Below are positions 47,764-57,400 of a DNA stretch of 64,000 nucleotides, piece by piece; the first letter of the stretch is position 1, and every line of letters starts with the position of its first letter. The stretch covers positions 868,001 to 932,000 of the forward strand of contig NZ_JAJEJQ010000002.1 of assembly GCF_021390575.1 (NCBI RefSeq). The letters run 5' to 3'. Under the pieces are notes generated by a model, which made no database searches, had not been told where the DNA came from, and saw nothing but the letters and a program-made list of their open reading frames with translations. The DNA comes from Paraburkholderia adhaesiva. GTDB taxonomy: Bacteria > Pseudomonadota > Gammaproteobacteria > Burkholderiales > Burkholderiaceae. The position numbers and the translations under genes were made by a program.

Positions 47764-48943
47764 CCAGTCCCCGGCGCTCGTCACGCTGCCATTCGCCGCC
47801 AACGGGCTGCGCAATGCGATCCCCGAGGCGTCGCAGGCGGGTATCACGGCGGGGGCGGCGTCGCTCAATGACGGCTTCCCGCCGCTCACGATGCAGCCGA
47901 AGACCCAGGGCGGGGTGCCGCCGGACGGACTGGACTTCAACGGCATCCTGTTCGTCATCTCGGCGGTGGCGCGCTGGATGCAGGCGGGCGGCTCGTTCGT
48001 CTACGACCCCGCGTTCGCGGGCAACCCGAACCTCGGCGGTTATCCGGCGGGGGCGGTGGTGCTGCGCGCGGACCTGACCGGCTTCTGGTTCAACTGTGCC
48101 GACAACAACACGACGAACCCCGATGCAACGGACGCGAATGACCCCAATGCGGCGCGCAACTGGCTCGCGCTGAACGCCGACTGGAATGCGGCGGGCGGGC
48201 CGGGCGCGATCCTCAACAGGCCGGATCTTGCAAAGGTGGCGACCACCGGCCAGTACAGCGACCTGATTGGCGTCCCCGGCTCGTTCATCCCGCCCGGTGC
48301 CTTGCTGCCGTTTACCGGCAGCGCGGTGCCGGCGGGCTTTCTGCTCGCGAACGGTGCCGTGGTGTCGCGCGTGACCTATGCGTCACTGTTCCTCGTGATC
48401 GGCACGACCTACGGCACGGGCGATGGCGCCACCACCTTCAACCTGCCCGATACACGGGGCGTGTGCCTGCGGGGGCTCGATAACGGGCGCGGGCTCGACT
48501 CAGGGCGCTCGCTCGGCAGCTATCAGGCCGACGCCTACGCCTCGCACGCGCACACCGTCACGGACCCCGGCCACGCCCACGGCATGTCCGATCCGGGACA
48601 TGCGCATGGCGTCGCGGACCCCGGCCACGCGCACGGCGTGGGCGACCCGGGTCACGCGCACGCGATGCCCGCAGGCGGCTGGGTGCAGGCGGGCCAGGAC
48701 AACGGCGGGGCGTGCGCGGTCAGTCCGCCCAATCAATATGGCGCCTACAACGGCACGCGCAACAACACCAGCGCAGGCGGGACCGGCATCTATATCGGGG
48801 GATCGGGCACGGGCATCGGCATCTACGGTGCCGTCACCAGCATAGGGATCTACAGCAATGGCACGGGCATCAGCATCGCCGCGGCGGGCAGCACCGAAAC
48901 GCGCGGCAAGAACCTCGCCGTCAACTTCCTCATCGCGTACTGA
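47753..48943 (+). CDS. tail fibre with collar domain and His-rich repeats
   Basis: 396 residues. The first 130 residues (baseplate-attachment part; ITAGAASLNDGFPPLTMQPK, GLDFNGILFVISAVARWMQA) are closely related to those of the fibre at 49827. A tail-collar domain follows (about 180-245; LPFTGSAVPAGFLLANGAVV, YGTGDGATTFNLPDTRG), then four to five 8-residue repeats with DPGHAHG (about 270-305), which bind metal in such fibres, and a Gly-rich tip. Adhesin for host recognition. Confidence 0.88.
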   Translation: MQADQSPALVTLPFAANGLRNAIPEASQAGITAGAASLNDGFPPLTMQPKTQGGVPPDGLDFNGILFVISAVARWMQAGGSFVYDPAFAGNPNLGGYPAGAVVLRADLTGFWFNCADNNTTNPDATDANDPNAARNWLALNADWNAAGGPGAILNRPDLAKVATTGQYSDLIGVPGSFIPPGALLPFTGSAVPAGFLLANGAVVSRVTYASLFLVIGTTYGTGDGATTFNLPDTRGVCLRGLDNGRGLDSGRSLGSYQADAYASHAHTVTDPGHAHGMSDPGHAHGVADPGHAHGVGDPGHAHAMPAGGWVQAGQDNGGACAVSPPNQYGAYNGTRNNTSAGGTGIYIGGSGTGIGIYGAVTSIGIYSNGTGISIAAAGSTETRGKNLAVNFLIAY

Positions 48944-48977
48944 GTCGACAACTGAGGCGCTCGCGGCGCGCCGGACG

Positions 48978-49805
48978 ATGATCCGGACTGCCTGGCAGTG
49001 CGATGCGCAGGGCATATTCGTGGGCGAAACGCTGGTGCAGGAGGATCCGCTCGCACCCGGCGCCTTCCTGCTGCCACCTGGCTGTGTGCTCGTCGCGCCC
49101 CCGGCGTTCGAGGCACAGTCGCAGACCGCGCGCTGGCAGGAGGGGGCTTGGGCACTTCATGATCTCCCGTCGCCGGATTCACCCGCCGCCGCAGCCATGC
49201 CCGACGACACCGCGTCGCCGATCCCGCCGACCTGCGTCGTGCCGACGCCGGAGAACCGGCCCGTCACCGGCACGCATGAAACGGCGGTGATCGTTGACGG
49301 CCAGTGGGCCGTGGTCGCCGACTGGCGCGACACAGCGTACTGGCTGGCGGACGGCAGCGCACACCGCATCACGGCGCTGGGCGAGACGCCACCCGAAAAC
49401 GCGCTGTTTGCGGCACCGCCCGAACCCTCGATGAGCCTGGCCGAAGCGCAGGCCGCGCGAATCGCACAACTGCGCGCGGCCTGGCAATCGGCGGGCGAGG
49501 CACCGGTCAGCTTCACGACCGCCGCAGGCCACATCGACCTGTACGCGTGCGATGCCACGAGCATCGCGAATCTCGACGCGATGCGGGCAGCCCACGCCGA
49601 AACGTGCACCTGGCTGCCGGACCTCTGGCTGAACGCGGCAGACCAGCCCGTGACGCCCTTCACGTGGGGCGATCTGGAGGGACTCGCGCAGGCCATCACG
49701 AATCGCACGCCGCCTGACTATCCATCACTGCTCGCAAAGATCGCTGCAGTGATGGCGGCCACCACCATCGCGCAGGTTGAGGCGATTACCTGGCAGGCGA
49801 CCTGA
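48978..49805 (+). CDS. tail fibre assembly-type protein with DUF4376
   Basis: 275 residues. Start chosen at 48978; its ribosome-binding site is weak. The N-terminal part resembles fibre-assembly chaperones in size and in strand pattern (WALHDLPSPDS); the C-terminal 100 residues match DUF4376 (SLAEAQAARIAQLRAAWQSA, about 153-172; PVSFTTAAGHIDLYACDAT), commonly associated with tail fibres. It sits between the two fibre genes. Confidence 0.75.
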   Translation: MIRTAWQCDAQGIFVGETLVQEDPLAPGAFLLPPGCVLVAPPAFEAQSQTARWQEGAWALHDLPSPDSPAAAAMPDDTASPIPPTCVVPTPENRPVTGTHETAVIVDGQWAVVADWRDTAYWLADGSAHRITALGETPPENALFAAPPEPSMSLAEAQAARIAQLRAAWQSAGEAPVSFTTAAGHIDLYACDATSIANLDAMRAAHAETCTWLPDLWLNAADQPVTPFTWGDLEGLAQAITNRTPPDYPSLLAKIAAVMAATTIAQVEAITWQAT

Positions 49806-49826
49806 CTGGCAAACGGAGTCACGATC

Positions 49827-51419
49827 ATGCGCCTGACTGACAGTCCGCCGCCGGTCACGGTGCCGTTCGCGCAGAACGGCAACCGCAACACGATCCCGGT
49901 CGCCTCGCAGATCGGCATGACGAAAGGCGCGGCCTCGTTCAATGACGGCTTCCCGCCGCTCACGATGACCGACCCGCTGAAGGGGGGCATCCCGCCGTTC
50001 GGCGTGGACATGAACGGCATCCTGTTCGTGCTCTCGCAGGCAGTGCGGTGGCTGATGGCCGGTGGCCCACGCGTCTACGATGCGACGTTCGCCAATGACC
50101 CAAACATCGGTGGCTATCCGGCGGGCGTGGTGCTGCTGCGCGCGAACGGCCAGGGGCTGTGGCTGAACCTGCAGGATGACAACGTCACCGATCCCGATGC
50201 GACCGATGGCAGCGCTGCCGGGTGGGCGCTCCTGAATGCCGACTGGAATGCCACGGGCGGTCCTGCGCAGATCCTCAACCGTCCGGCGCTCGCCGCCGTG
50301 GCCACGAGTGGTAAATATGGCGACCTCACCGGTACGCCCCCCGCGCCCGCCAATGCCGACTGGGACGCCACCTCGGGCCTCGCGCAGATCCTCCATCGCC
50401 CCAACCTGGCGGCGGTGGCCACCACTGGCCGCTACGACGATCTCACGGATGTACCGGCCATTCCGGCGGCGCAGGTCAACGCGGACTGGGATGCCGCGAG
50501 TGGCCCCGCGCAGATCCTCAACCGCCCCGATTTCGCCAAGGTCGCCACCACCGGCAGCTATGCGGACCTGACCGGCGAGCCGGTCTTCACCACGCCGCCG
50601 CAGTTCGATGTCAGCATTGCCGCCGCGACCACGGCGTTCGTGCAGCGCGCGCTCGGCAGTTACGCGGGACAGGTAACCTATGGTGAGGATACCGGACTCG
50701 ATGCGAGCGTCGCGGGCATGGCGATCCAGTGGGCGGGGCCGGATGGCGGCACCCTGACGCTCGCGCCGACCGCGACGCTGCCGTTCAGCGCCATTGCGTT
50801 TCTCGTCTACAACCACGGTCTGGGCGTGCTGAACCTGGTCGCGCAGGGAAGCGACTTCATCTGGATGGGCGGGCCGACTGCCGTGGCGGACGTGGTCCTG
50901 CAACCCGGCGAGTTCGCGGTGTGTCTCGCGCGCGTGAACGGCGAATACGATGTGCTCGTCACGCGCATCCCGGTGGACTACACGCTGCCGGCCGCGACGG
51001 CCACGACGCTGGGCGGTGTCATCGCAGGACCCGGGACGACCATCGCACCGGACGGCACGCTCTCGGCAGGCGCGACGGCGACGACGGTAGTCAATCTCAC
51101 CGGCGCGGCGAGTGTCACGCTCGACCTCACGCCGCTTGCGCAGGGGGCGCCCGAAATCCTCTTTAACCTGCCGGTCGCCGCGAGCACGAACACCACGGTC
51201 TCGATCACCAATGCGCCGGCCGCGGGCACGCTCGCTGAATTCGTGCTGGTCGTCACGAACAGTACGGGTTCGGCGATCACCTGGCCCGCGTCAATCAAAT
51301 GGCCGCAGGGCATCGCGCCGTCGCTCTCGGGCACGGCGGGCAAGCTCGATACGTTCATCGTTTATACGCAGGACGGCGGTGCGACGTACTGCGGCTTTGT
51401 TGCGGGGCAGAACCTGTGA
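49827..51419 (+). CDS. second tail fibre protein
   Basis: 530 residues. The N-terminal 130 residues (MTKGAASFNDGFPPLTMTDP, DMNGILFVLSQAVRWLMAGG) are paralogous to the fibre at 47753. Next come three tandem repeats of about 35 residues with NADW, PAQILNRP and VATTGxYxDLT (about 133-255), then strand-rich domains. No lectin motif. Two fibres with the same attachment domain suggest that both can be mounted on the baseplate. Its stop overlaps the GTG start of the next gene. Confidence 0.85.
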   Translation: MRLTDSPPPVTVPFAQNGNRNTIPVASQIGMTKGAASFNDGFPPLTMTDPLKGGIPPFGVDMNGILFVLSQAVRWLMAGGPRVYDATFANDPNIGGYPAGVVLLRANGQGLWLNLQDDNVTDPDATDGSAAGWALLNADWNATGGPAQILNRPALAAVATSGKYGDLTGTPPAPANADWDATSGLAQILHRPNLAAVATTGRYDDLTDVPAIPAAQVNADWDAASGPAQILNRPDFAKVATTGSYADLTGEPVFTTPPQFDVSIAAATTAFVQRALGSYAGQVTYGEDTGLDASVAGMAIQWAGPDGGTLTLAPTATLPFSAIAFLVYNHGLGVLNLVAQGSDFIWMGGPTAVADVVLQPGEFAVCLARVNGEYDVLVTRIPVDYTLPAATATTLGGVIAGPGTTIAPDGTLSAGATATTVVNLTGAASVTLDLTPLAQGAPEILFNLPVAASTNTTVSITNAPAAGTLAEFVLVVTNSTGSAITWPASIKWPQGIAPSLSGTAGKLDTFIVYTQDGGATYCGFVAGQNL

Positions 51420-52210
51420 GCCGTCTTGCGAAGCGGCTGCTGATGACGAGCGGCAGCGGGCCGCCCTATCAGGCTGTGGTGCTGGCCGATGACCCTTATG
51501 CGTATTACCGGCTCGATGAAGCGGACGGTACCGTCGCCGCCGACAGTTCGGGCAATGGTCTCGACGGCGCCTATCAGACGGGCGTGGCGCTCGCGGCGGC
51601 CCCGCTGCTGACCCGTGGCGCGAACGCCTACGTCAGCCTCTCCGGTGCCTCCGATGCCTGGATCGACATCAGCGCCGCCGCGCAGTTTTGCGACGCTACG
51701 CCGTGGAGCGTCGAATGCTGGGTCAACGTTTCGGCCTATCCGGCAGCGGGCGCGAATGGTTCCTATCCGCCCTGTACCGGCGTGCGCTTTCTCGGTAACA
51801 AGACCTGGCTCGGCGGCAGCAGCCGCCAGGGCGGGCTGGACCTGGGTATCCAGCACCAGAACCAGGGCGGCCAGGCGGACGTGATCTATTACTGGACGGG
51901 CAACAACGCGCAGTATTTTTCCGCCAACGGGACCGTTGCGCCGCCCGGTACCGCCGCGCATTACGTCTACGTGATGAACGGTACGGGCACGTCACATCCA
52001 CCCTCGATCTACGTCAACGGGCACCTGGTGGCGAATGCGGGCAACGCCAACCTGCTGAATGCGCCGACCATCCAGAGCATCCTGCAGATCGGCTCGACCG
52101 GCTGGAACTTCGGGCCGCTCGAAGGCGTGATCGGCGAAGTCGCCCTTTACACCTATGCGCTCACCGCGCAACAGGTTCGCAATCACTACAACGTCGGCAT
52201 GCGTGTCTGA
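51416..52210 (+). CDS. LamG/concanavalin-like lectin-domain protein
   Basis: 264 residues from GTG 51416 (ATG 51443 is an alternative). YAYYRLDEADGTVAADSSGN (about 25-44) and SVECWVNVSAY, PPSIYVNGHLVANAGNANLL and IGEVALYTYALTAQQVRNHY are the marks of the laminin-G-like concanavalin fold, which binds glycans. It is encoded with the fibres and probably forms a receptor-binding tip. Overlaps the fibre gene by GTGA. Confidence 0.85.
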   Translation: MSRLAKRLLMTSGSGPPYQAVVLADDPYAYYRLDEADGTVAADSSGNGLDGAYQTGVALAAAPLLTRGANAYVSLSGASDAWIDISAAAQFCDATPWSVECWVNVSAYPAAGANGSYPPCTGVRFLGNKTWLGGSSRQGGLDLGIQHQNQGGQADVIYYWTGNNAQYFSANGTVAPPGTAAHYVYVMNGTGTSHPPSIYVNGHLVANAGNANLLNAPTIQSILQIGSTGWNFGPLEGVIGEVALYTYALTAQQVRNHYNVGMRV

Positions 52211-52276
52211 CTGCATGACGGCCTTTCTTTCGCACGCGCGGCGTTTCTGGTCGCGCGTTTTTTGTGGAGAGCCAAC

Positions 52277-52918
52277 ATGGACCGTGATACCTTCCAGCGC
52301 GCTGCGGCGCTCACCGATGCACTTACCGCGCGATGGTTCGAGCCGGTCTCGGCGGCGATGACCGAATTCGCCATTAACACCCCAGCCCGGCGGGCAGCTT
52401 TCCTCGCGCAGATCCGCCACGAATCGGGGGGCCTGACGCAACTCACCGAATCGTTCAACTACCGCCCCGAAGCCCTCGCGATCTTCTCGCGCGTCCCGGC
52501 GACGATGCGCGCGACGCTCGGGCGGCATCCCAACGAAACGACCGTACCGCTGGCACGCCAGCAGCAGATCGCCAATCTGGCCTACGCGAGCCGCTATGGC
52601 AATGGGGATGCCGCGAGCGGAGATGGCTGGCGTTTTCGCGGGCGGGGACTGAAGCAGATTACCTTTCGCGACAACTACCGCGACTGCGCTCGCGCACTGG
52701 GCGTCGATCTCGTCAGCCATCCCGATGGACTCGCCACGGACGACCATCTGGCGGCGCGCTCCGCAGCGTGGTTCTGGGCCTCGCACGGCTGCAATGAGCA
52801 AGCGGACAAGGGGGACTTCGCGGCCACGACACGCATCATCAACGGCCCCGCCATGGACCAGCAGGCCAGGCGCGAAACGTATCACGCCGCCGCGAAGACC
52901 GCCTTCGCGATCGCATGA
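52277..52918 (+). CDS. endolysin, GH19 chitinase-like lysozyme
   Basis: 213 residues. Breaks the peptidoglycan at lysis. The start at 52277 has GGAG eight bases upstream. RAAFLAQIRHESGGLTQLTE (about 44-63) carries the catalytic Glu of family 19, and YGNGDAASGDGWRFRGRGLK (about 110-129) with QITFRDNYR is the second motif. No signal peptide, so it needs the holin. Its stop overlaps the start of the holin gene (ATGA). Confidence 0.9.
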   Translation: MDRDTFQRAAALTDALTARWFEPVSAAMTEFAINTPARRAAFLAQIRHESGGLTQLTESFNYRPEALAIFSRVPATMRATLGRHPNETTVPLARQQQIANLAYASRYGNGDAASGDGWRFRGRGLKQITFRDNYRDCARALGVDLVSHPDGLATDDHLAARSAAWFWASHGCNEQADKGDFAATTRIINGPAMDQQARRETYHAAAKTAFAIA

Positions 52919-53280
52919 TGGACGTCCAGCCGTTCTACCACGAGCCGCTGTGGGTGTTCGCGGCGGGGATCTCCGGCGCGCTCGTGCGCGTGGTGGTGAT
53001 CGCCCCGCCGGGCACGCTGGTGCGTATCGCGCATCTCGCGACCGGCGCGCTGATGGCGCTGTTCGTCGCGCCCGCCATTGACCTGCACTGGCTGTCGACC
53101 AACAGCCTTGAAATGCAGCGCGCCGTCGCGTTCGCGACCGGTGCGCTCGGTCCGCTCATCGTGGAGATCCTGATTCACCTGGTGCAGCGGCGCGGCGACA
53201 GCGTGGCGGACCGGATGGCCGACCGGCTGGCACGCCGTTTCGGGGACCGTGCCGGACATGAGCCGGGAGATGACAGATGA
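52915..53280 (+). CDS. holin
   Basis: 121 residues. Three hydrophobic segments (LWVFAAGISGALVRVVVIA at 12-30, ALMALFVAPAI around 45-55, FATGALGPLIVEILIHLV around 72-89) and a charged C-terminal tail (DRMADRLARRFGDRAGHEPG) are standard for class I phage holins. It is translationally coupled to the endolysin and to the next membrane gene, forming the lysis cassette. No Rz/Rz1 spanin pair is visible. Confidence 0.78.
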   Translation: MMDVQPFYHEPLWVFAAGISGALVRVVVIAPPGTLVRIAHLATGALMALFVAPAIDLHWLSTNSLEMQRAVAFATGALGPLIVEILIHLVQRRGDSVADRMADRLARRFGDRAGHEPGDDR

Positions 53281-53549
53281 TGATCCTGCATGCTGCGCTG
53301 TACGTCGTGCTGGGTGTGGCAGCGGCGTGGCTGGTTATGCTGTCCGCGCAGCCGCGTTACTGGCGCATCGTGTTCGGGCTGATTCTCGCGGGCGCGTGGT
53401 GGAACCTGACCGGCCTGATCTGGCTGCACAACGCGCGTGACTGGCCCGGCGAGCCGGTGATTACCGTCGCGTGCTGCCTGCTGCTTGGTGGACTGCTGTT
53501 CGCGCGGCATCCGCCAGTCCTGCGTCGCCAGAAGAACGCAGCGCAGTGA
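53277..53549 (+). CDS. small membrane protein of lysis cassette
   Basis: 90 residues with three hydrophobic segments (AALYVVLGVAAAWLVMLSAQ at 6-25, IVFGLILAGAWWNLTGLIWL at 31-50, ITVACCLLLGGLLFA at 62-76). ATGA overlap couples it to the holin. Possibly an antiholin or a second holin; no motif decides. Confidence 0.68.
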   Translation: MMILHAALYVVLGVAAAWLVMLSAQPRYWRIVFGLILAGAWWNLTGLIWLHNARDWPGEPVITVACCLLLGGLLFARHPPVLRRQKNAAQ

Positions 53550-53884
53550 GTGCGGTAGCCGGGCGGGGTGGTCACATCCGGATTTCCGGCGGGCACCATC
53601 ATGCGACAGAACCGAAAGCGTGTCGTTTTTTGTCATCCTCGTTCGCGAGGTCTGACAGTTAACTGCTCGTCCCTGTATTTCTCTACGGGCGGGTGATGTC
53701 GGGGGGAGCCTTCCGGCTCGCCGGTCTGGTTCTACGCCGGTCGTCCAACCCTGGCATTCGCCCGCTTACCCGTCCTGGCCGGTGCTGCGGACTGTTCCCG
53801 CAGAGCGCCGGAATCTCCTCCCCCGTGTGTTCCCGCTGTTCTGCTGTCTTATCGTTTTCTGACGATTGCTATGGATATCTAATA
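53550..53884. other. intergenic region after lysis cassette
   Basis: 335 bp with no gene. It contains a hairpin with the stem CCTCG/CGAGG and TTCG loop (53637-53650), extended by GTCA/TGAC, and a T6 run just before it. Nothing resembling the attL region is found, so it is not shown to be the right end of the prophage. Confidence 0.45.
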
Positions 53885-54346
53885 ATGTGGGCGACTAACA
53901 GCGATCTTCCTCCTGCCGGTCAGGTCCAGGCCCTGCTGCGCGAGAACGACCGCCTGGAAAGTCTCGCGATGCTCGCGGCCAGTCACGCGCAGCAGCGTGT
54001 GGCCTATATCGGGCAGCTCGTGGCGCTCGCGCGCGTGATGACATGGCCCGACACCAGCGAAACCCAGTGTCAGGCATTGATGGACGTGTTCCGGCAGGTC
54101 AGCCAGCAGGTGGAATCCTGTGCGCGCGAGGATGCCGTGCTCATTGTTGAGGCGCTGCGCCAGCCGGGGGGGGGCCGTGTAGAAGTCGCCCATGGTGAGG
54201 AGATTCGGGGAGTTACCCAGAAACGACGGAGCCTGCCTTGCGCGGGCTCCAAGCGTCAGATGCCCACGCGACGAGCCCTGAAAGTACCCTGTTCAGGCTC
54301 TCTTGCGATTAGACAACGCTATTCAGGTGAATCTGACCTTTATTGA
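53885..54346 (+). CDS. coiled-coil protein with nine-G tract
   Basis: 153 residues from ATG 53885. The first 95 are helical and coiled-coil-like (GQVQALLRENDRLESLAMLA, HAQQRVAYIGQLVALARVM, then MDVFRQVSQQVESCAREDAV). After a run of nine G (54166-54174) the protein turns into a basic low-complexity tail. With one G fewer the frame stops four codons later (QPGGAV and stop), a natural end for the helical part. The annotated length may therefore reflect a slipped frame. Unrecognised; between prophage lysis genes and the CDI locus. Confidence 0.55.
   Translation: MWATNSDLPPAGQVQALLRENDRLESLAMLAASHAQQRVAYIGQLVALARVMTWPDTSETQCQALMDVFRQVSQQVESCAREDAVLIVEALRQPGGGRVEVAHGEEIRGVTQKRRSLPCAGSKRQMPTRRALKVPCSGSLAIRQRYSGESDLY
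54166..54174 (+). repeat. homopolymeric G tract (9 G) in coding region
   Basis: Nine consecutive G after CAGCC. Slippage by one base switches the gene between a 98-residue and a 153-residue product. Confidence 0.85.
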
Positions 54347-54498
54347 CAGATATTTTTTTCGGCATACGCGAATATTCAGTCCTAATCGCGCGCGCGGTCT
54401 ATATGTGTCGAGGCGAGGCCACGCTTGGCATTGTGTGAAGTCGCTGGATAACACCCTGCAAAGGCGGGGTTTCATCCGGTATCACGAGGTGGATAAGA

Positions 54499-57400
54499 AT
54501 GAATAACAATTGTTACCGGCTTGTCTTCAGCAAGCTTCGGGGTATGCTGGTCGCCGTCGCAGAAACGGCCATCGGTCACAGCACAGGTCATGGTGAAACC
54601 GGGCCTTCACCCGCACTTCGGTCCTTCACGCTTTTCGCCATGCGTCACGCGGCCTTTGCCGCACTGGCACTCTTCGGACTTGCTCCTGTCCTCGCCGATG
54701 CGCAGATTGTGCCCTCGGGCGCGCACGCGCCGAACGTGATCAGTACGGCGAATGGCCTGCCGCAAGTGAACGTGACCAGGCCGTCGGGCGCGGGTGTATC
54801 GCTTAACACTTATTCGCAATTCGATGTCAGCAAAAACGGCGCGATTCTGAACAATTCGCCCGTTAATGTGAATACACAACTCGCGGGCATGATATCCGGC
54901 AACCCGAATTACGGGTCGAACGACGCCGCGAAGATCATTGTCAACCAGGTTAATAGTAATAATCCCAGCCAGTTACGCGGTTACGTCGAGGTCGCAGGCC
55001 AGAAGGCCGCTGTTGTCATCGCGAACGGTTCGGGCATTGTGGTCGACGGCGGCGGTTTTATCAACACGAGCCGCGGAATCCTGACCACCGGCAATCCGCT
55101 GATCGACGCCAACGGCAACCTCACCGGCTTTAACGTCACAGGCGGCACGATCACCGTGCAGGGCGCGGGCCTCAATGCCTCGAACATCGACGAGGTTGAC
55201 CTTCTGGCGCGTGCCGTACAGGTCAATGCGGCGGTTTACGCCAATGCCCTGAACGTAACGACCGGTGCGAACAATATCGACTATGCGAGCCTGACGCCGG
55301 TAGCGGTCGCGGGTAGCGGCGCGCCTCCCGCCGTCTCTATCGACGTCTCGCAGCTCGGCGGCATGTACGCCAACCGCATTACCCTGGTGGGCAACGAGAA
55401 CGGCGTCGGGGTCGCGAATGCCGGGACGATTGCTGCACAGGCGGGCGACCTCATCCTCACGACCTCGGGCCAGCTCGTCCAGTCGGGCACGATGACGGCG
55501 ACCGGCAATGTCGGCATCAACACCGCAAGCCTCGCGAATACGGGGACCGTCTACGCGCAGCAGAATACCAGCCTCGCCTCGACGGGCGCGCTGACCAATA
55601 GCGGGACCCTTGCGGCACAACAGAACACCGCGATCAATGCCGGGTCCCTCGGTTCGACCGGCATCCTCGGCGCGGGCGTGAACAACGACGGCTCGCTCGC
55701 CAGCTCGGGTAACCTCAACGTTTCGACGACCGGTCAGCTCACTGCGACCGGCGAAAACGTGGCGGGCGGCAGTGCAACGCTGACGGGCAGCGGCGTCAAT
55801 CTCGCCGGGAGCGAGACGGCGGCGAACGGTGACGTCTCGCTGACGGCGAACGCGGGCGACCTCAACCTCGCGGGCGCGACGACGAGCGCAGGCGGCGCGG
55901 TCGCGGCGAATGCGGCGGGTACGCTTGACAACGACAACGGCTCGCTGACGGGCGGCAGCGTTGCGCTCAACGCGGGCAAGCTCTCGAACCAGAACGGCGA
56001 TATCTCGTCACAAGGCGCGCTCGTTGCGCAAGCCTCCGGCCAGATCGCCAACCAGGCCGGTTCGATGGTCTCGCAGGGCGCGATGGCGGTCAACGGCGGC
56101 GCCATTGCGAACAACCAGGGGACGATGCAGAGCGCCGCCGGTTTGCAGGTAGCGGGCTCGTCCCTGGACAATACCGCAGGCCGTATCACGTCGCTCAACG
56201 GTGACGGTCTCTCAGTTACGGCGACGGGCGCGATTACGAACGCGGCAGGCACGACCGCAACCGGCGCGCAGGGTGGTGTTATCGGCGGTAACGGCGCGGT
56301 CACGCTGCAAGGCGGGACCATCGCCAACCATGGCACGGTATCGGCACAGACGAACCTCCAGGTCACCGGCCAGGCGGTCGACAACAGCGGCGGCGCGCTC
56401 GGGGCGTCGGGCAATACGACCGTGAACGCCGGTTCCACGCTGACCAATAACGGCGGCTCGATTACGGCAGGCCAGACGGTGACCGAGAGCGCGACGACGC
56501 TCGACAACAGCTCGGGCACCACGCAGGCCGCGCAGGTGTCGCTGAACGCGACGAACCTCGTCAATCACGCGGGAACGGTTGCGCAGACGGGCAGCGGCCC
56601 GATGAACGTCGCGGTATTGAATACGCTCGACAATTCGGCGGGCGGCACCATCCAGACGAACAGCACAGACCTTGGCCTCGCGAGCGCTACCCTCGACAAC
56701 GACGGCGGGACCATTGTCCACGCCGGGGCCGGGACGCTGACGCTCGACGCGGGCAACGGCTCGGGGGCGATCTCGAACGCGAACGGGACCATCGAGAGCA
56801 ACGGAAAGATTGTCGCTGGGGCCAGCGCGTTCGATAACGCGTCTGGCCTCGTTCTTGGCCAGACGGGCCTGACGGCGACAGTTGGCAACGCGCTCGACAA
56901 CACGAATGGCAGACTGCTCTCGAATGCGGACCTGAGCCTCGCGAGCGGCACGCTGGACAATAACGGCGGCCAGATTGGGGCGGCCTCGAACGGGACGGTC
57001 CAGAGCGGATCGCTGACCAACAGCGGCGGCTCGATGGTCGCGCCGAGCCTCACGGTCACGACCGCTACGACGCTCGACAACAGCGGCGGCGACATCGAGG
57101 CGAACCAGCTTGCACTGCGCGCGACGGATCTGCTCAATCACGGCGGCACGATCACGCAGTATGGCGCATCGTCCATGGGCTTCGCCGTCAGCGGCACGTT
57201 CGACAACTCGAACGGCGGCACACTCCAGACCAACAGCACGGACTTCACGCTGGCTCCTGCCACGCTCGACAATGACGGCGGGACGATCCTCGATGCCGGA
57301 ACCGGCACGCTGACGATTGCACCGGGCAACGGTGCGGGTTCCATTTCGAACGCGGGCGGCCAGATCATCACCGCAGGCCAGATCGCGGCGCAGGCCGGGA

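Noticed and set aside
54303..54498. attR at the edge of the CDI locus
   Set aside because: No sequence resembling the attL region (800-852) and no MFS coding sequence follows.
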